40,877 nucleotides of DNA from a virus. This document shows, in pieces, positions 38,544-40,877 of the stretch. The stretch spans positions 3,791-44,667 of IMG/VR virus record IMGVR_UViG_3300030333_003928, one strand, 5' to 3'. The translations under genes and the position numbers were made by a program. Under the pieces are notes generated by a model, which worked only from the letters and a program-made list of their open reading frames with translations, was not told where the DNA came from and searched no databases. How positions within the stretch are numbered: the stretch's first letter is position 1; the number at the start of each line of letters is the position of its first letter.

Positions 38544-40778
38544 ATGCAAGTCACAAAAGCCACGGGAGAAAAGGAAGATTTCTCCGTTGAAAAAATACAC
38601 AAAGTAGTTGAATGGGCCACCGATGGAATAAACGGAGTATCTCTATCGGACGTAGAAATGAATGCAAACCTATCTATTTATGATGGCATTCCAACAAAAG
38701 AAATACAACAAATCTTAATTCGATCTGCTAATGATTTAATCTCTGAATCCAATCCGAATTATCAATACGTAGCAGCTAGATTGCTTAACATGCAATTAAG
38801 AAAAGATGTATGGAATTGCAGTAGACATCATAAGCCTATTGACTTTCTTGTTTTTTTACGTAGAAATGTAGACAAAGGAATTTATGATCCGGCTATTTTA
38901 GAAAAGTGGTCAGAATTAGATATAGACGCTTTAGGTAAATATATTGACCATACTAGAGATAATTTGTTTACATACGCCGGATTACAACAGATGATTGACA
39001 AGTACTTGGTTAAGAACAGAAGTACTGGCACAATATACGAGACACCACAATTTGCTTATATGTGTATTGCAATGTCGTTATTTGACAATGTTTCAGAAGC
39101 CAAAAAAGCCTATGATTGTTATTCAACGTTTAAAATAAATTTACCAACGCCAATCATGGCAGGTGTTAGAACAAATATCCGTCAATTTGCATCTTGTGTA
39201 TTGGTTGATGTTGATGACAATCTTGATGGAATATTTTCTAGTATTCACGCTGTTGGAAAATACACAGCAAGACGTGCTGGTATTGGGTTGAATATTGGAC
39301 GTGTGAGACCAATCAATTCTCCAATTAGAGGCGGTGAAGTAATTCATACTGGTGTAATTCCTTATCTAAAGAATTTTGAATCCGCCGTAAAGTCAACTAG
39401 TCAAAATGGACTTCGTGGAGGTTCCGCAACGGTACATATTCCTTTCTGGCATTATGAAATCGAAGATATTATGGTGCTTAAAAATAATGCTGGCACAGAC
39501 GACAATAGAGTTCGTAAACTTGATTATAGTGTTCAGTTTTGTAAACTTTTCTATGACCGTCTGATTGCCAATGAGGACATTACTCTCTTTAGCCCCGACG
39601 AGGCAAAGGGTTTGTACGAGGCTTTTGGAGATAATGAAAAGTTTGAAGAATTGTATTTAAAGTATGAAAATGCGAGATCTTTTAAATTTAAGAAAAAAGT
39701 ATCCGCCAGGAAGCTTGCTGAGATATTTGCTCGCGAGAGACTCGAAACTGGACGCATCTATTCCATGAATATAGACACCGCAAACAAAAACGGGTCTTGG
39801 GATGTTCCTGTTTACATGTCTAATCTTTGCCAAGAGATTATTCACCCCACTATTCCGATCAAATCAATAGACGACCCCAAAGGTGAAATTGGTATATGTA
39901 TTTTATCCGCTTTGAATCTTTTAGAGTTAACAAGTGAAAAGGATATACAGCAAGCTTGCAGAATGGCAGTACGAACACTGGATTCTGTAATTGATTATCA
40001 AGATTATCCGGTATTGGCCGGGGAAACCTTTACCAAAAACAGAAGATCTTTGGGTATCGGTATTACAAATTTGGCTGGCTTCTTAGCAAAGAATAAACTC
40101 AAGTATGAAGATACAGCTGCATTGGAATTGATCCATGAAACAATGGAACAAATTCAGTGGAACTTGATTAATGCAAGTTGTGAGTTGGCTAAAGAAAAAG
40201 GGGCGTGCCCGAAGTTTCAAGAAACTAAATACGCTCAAGGTTTATTGCCTATTGATTGGTATAAGAAAACGGTAGATGAACTAATTAAACCAAGTTACAA
40301 AATGGATTGGGAAGGTTTACGAGAGCGTGTTAAAAAGCACGGCATGAGACACTCCACACTATCCGCTATTATGCCTTGTGAATCTAGTAGTGTGATTCAA
40401 AATAGCACTAACGGTATAGAGCCCGTTAGAAGTTTACTGATTCATAAGAAGGCTAAAAATGGAGTTTTAAAACAATTAGTGCCCAACTATCACATGCGTA
40501 AGAATCATTACACGCTAGCATGGCAAATGACAGAGAATCACAGCCTAATGAATATAGCAGCTGTTATTCAAAAATTTGTAGACATGTCGATGAGTACAAA
40601 TCTTTATTACAACTATGCACATTATGAAGATGGTAATATTCCTCTAAGTGCGTTAATCAAAGATCAAATCTACGGTTACAAATACGGACTTAAAAACTTT
40701 TATTATGCCAATACTCCAGATGGAGATGGTGAGACCGAAAAAGAACTCGGATGTGAAAGCGGGGCTTGTGCAATATGA
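38544..40778 (+). CDS. nrdA: Class I ribonucleotide reductase, large (alpha) subunit
   Basis: The 744-residue product begins with an ATP-cone-like domain (Q-V-T-K-A-T-G, then V-E-K-I-H-K-V-V), so allosteric activity control is likely. The barrel carries the first redox Cys (A-S-C-V-L), the catalytic loop M-S-N-L-C-Q-E-I with Asn, Cys and Glu, the second redox Cys (I-C-I-L-S-A), the M-P-C-E-S-S-S loop and the paired tyrosines in N-L-Y-Y-N-Y used for radical transfer. The C-terminus ends C-E-S-G-A-C, the mobile thiol pair. Start at 38544 is chosen for spacing from AAAGG. It makes deoxynucleotides for phage DNA. The beta subunit (nrdB) is not in the window. Confidence 0.95.
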   Translation: MQVTKATGEKEDFSVEKIHKVVEWATDGINGVSLSDVEMNANLSIYDGIPTKEIQQILIRSANDLISESNPNYQYVAARLLNMQLRKDVWNCSRHHKPIDFLVFLRRNVDKGIYDPAILEKWSELDIDALGKYIDHTRDNLFTYAGLQQMIDKYLVKNRSTGTIYETPQFAYMCIAMSLFDNVSEAKKAYDCYSTFKINLPTPIMAGVRTNIRQFASCVLVDVDDNLDGIFSSIHAVGKYTARRAGIGLNIGRVRPINSPIRGGEVIHTGVIPYLKNFESAVKSTSQNGLRGGSATVHIPFWHYEIEDIMVLKNNAGTDDNRVRKLDYSVQFCKLFYDRLIANEDITLFSPDEAKGLYEAFGDNEKFEELYLKYENARSFKFKKKVSARKLAEIFARERLETGRIYSMNIDTANKNGSWDVPVYMSNLCQEIIHPTIPIKSIDDPKGEIGICILSALNLLELTSEKDIQQACRMAVRTLDSVIDYQDYPVLAGETFTKNRRSLGIGITNLAGFLAKNKLKYEDTAALELIHETMEQIQWNLINASCELAKEKGACPKFQETKYAQGLLPIDWYKKTVDELIKPSYKMDWEGLRERVKKHGMRHSTLSAIMPCESSSVIQNSTNGIEPVRSLLIHKKAKNGVLKQLVPNYHMRKNHYTLAWQMTENHSLMNIAAVIQKFVDMSMSTNLYYNYAHYEDGNIPLSALIKDQIYGYKYGLKNFYYANTPDGDGETEKELGCESGACAI

Positions 40779-40877
40779 CTACTTGGTGGTACTGCCCGAC
40801 ATGCGGTAAGGTTACAGACGAATTTGAAAGTGAAGAATTGGACGAATGTCCTAAGTGTAAGGAAAAAAATGACTGTA
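40775..40877 (+). CDS. Zinc-ribbon protein, partial at window edge
   Basis: The ATG at 40775 overlaps the nrdA stop (ATGA), and the frame runs to the window edge with 34 codons visible. The sequence contains W-Y-C-P-T-C-G-K and later C-P-K-C-K, a two-CxxC zinc ribbon, like small proteins often placed next to phage ribonucleotide reductase or glutaredoxin-type genes. The rest lies outside the window, so full length and role are not known. Confidence 0.7.
   Translation, partial: MTTWWYCPTCGKVTDEFESEELDECPKCKEKNDC

Noticed and set aside
1-40877. Numerous minus-strand open frames
   Set aside because: All overlap well-supported + strand genes, lack ribosome sites and recognisable motifs, and look like shadows.

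Overview
This window looks like an internal piece of a large tailed double-stranded DNA phage genome (Caudoviricetes type). Every gene I can support lies on the + strand. The genes are tightly packed, often with ATGA or TAATG start/stop overlaps, and the DNA is AT-rich. Virion fibre genes, nucleotide metabolism genes, DNA repair and binding genes, small membrane proteins, a sigma factor and glycosyltransferases are interleaved. The host cannot be named from this sequence. A circularly permuted tmRNA, polyserine, secreted Cys-rich proteins and a CAP-domain protein are all compatible with an environmental phage of a Gram-negative bacterium, but that is inference.

Layout. 1-2.1 kb: a heme-dependent oxidative N-demethylase-like protein (DUF3445), a UV damage endonuclease and a small ORF. 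2.1-8.1 kb: three consecutive right-handed beta-helix proteins of tailspike/fibre type. 8.1-10.5 kb: a hidden small membrane ORF, a PD-(D/E)XK nuclease-like protein and GMP reductase. 10.5-21.5 kb: two giant virion proteins. The second, of 2345 residues, carries three copies of one beta-helix module, an internal GC-richer segment and an almost pure polyserine tract of 177 codons. 21.6-23.5 kb: a glycosyltransferase and a secreted Lys/Cys-rich protein. 23.5-23.9 kb: an RNA locus with a tRNA-like minihelix that lacks an anticodon arm, followed by a permuted two-piece tmRNA. 23.9-28.7 kb: dCMP deaminase, a zinc-ribbon protein, SSB, a CAP-domain protein, several small membrane proteins, a membrane-anchored nuclease-like protein and a PAP2 phosphatase. 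28.7-32.7 kb: a phage structural or DNA-binding-type protein, two glycosyltransferases and a papain-like protease. 32.7-36.3 kb: small membrane proteins, including one whose frame continues for 36 codons past a TGA, several unknown genes and a sigma-70-like factor. 36.4-38.4 kb: a probable abundant virion protein with its own promoter and terminator, a membrane coiled-coil protein and another glycosyltransferase. 38.5 kb to the end: class I ribonucleotide reductase large subunit and the start of a zinc-ribbon protein.

How it fits together. NrdA, dCMP deaminase and GMP reductase adjust the nucleotide pool for replication. SSB and UvsE serve DNA maintenance. The beta-helix proteins are probably the host-recognition or glycan-degrading parts of the particle. 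At least four glycosyltransferase-type genes could decorate virion proteins (the polyserine tract is an obvious candidate) or the host surface. The tmRNA would rescue stalled ribosomes in the infected cell with a phage-specified tag. The sigma factor probably redirects host RNA polymerase to a subset of phage promoters, whereas several promoters visible here match the ordinary -35/-10 consensus with 16-17 bp spacing.
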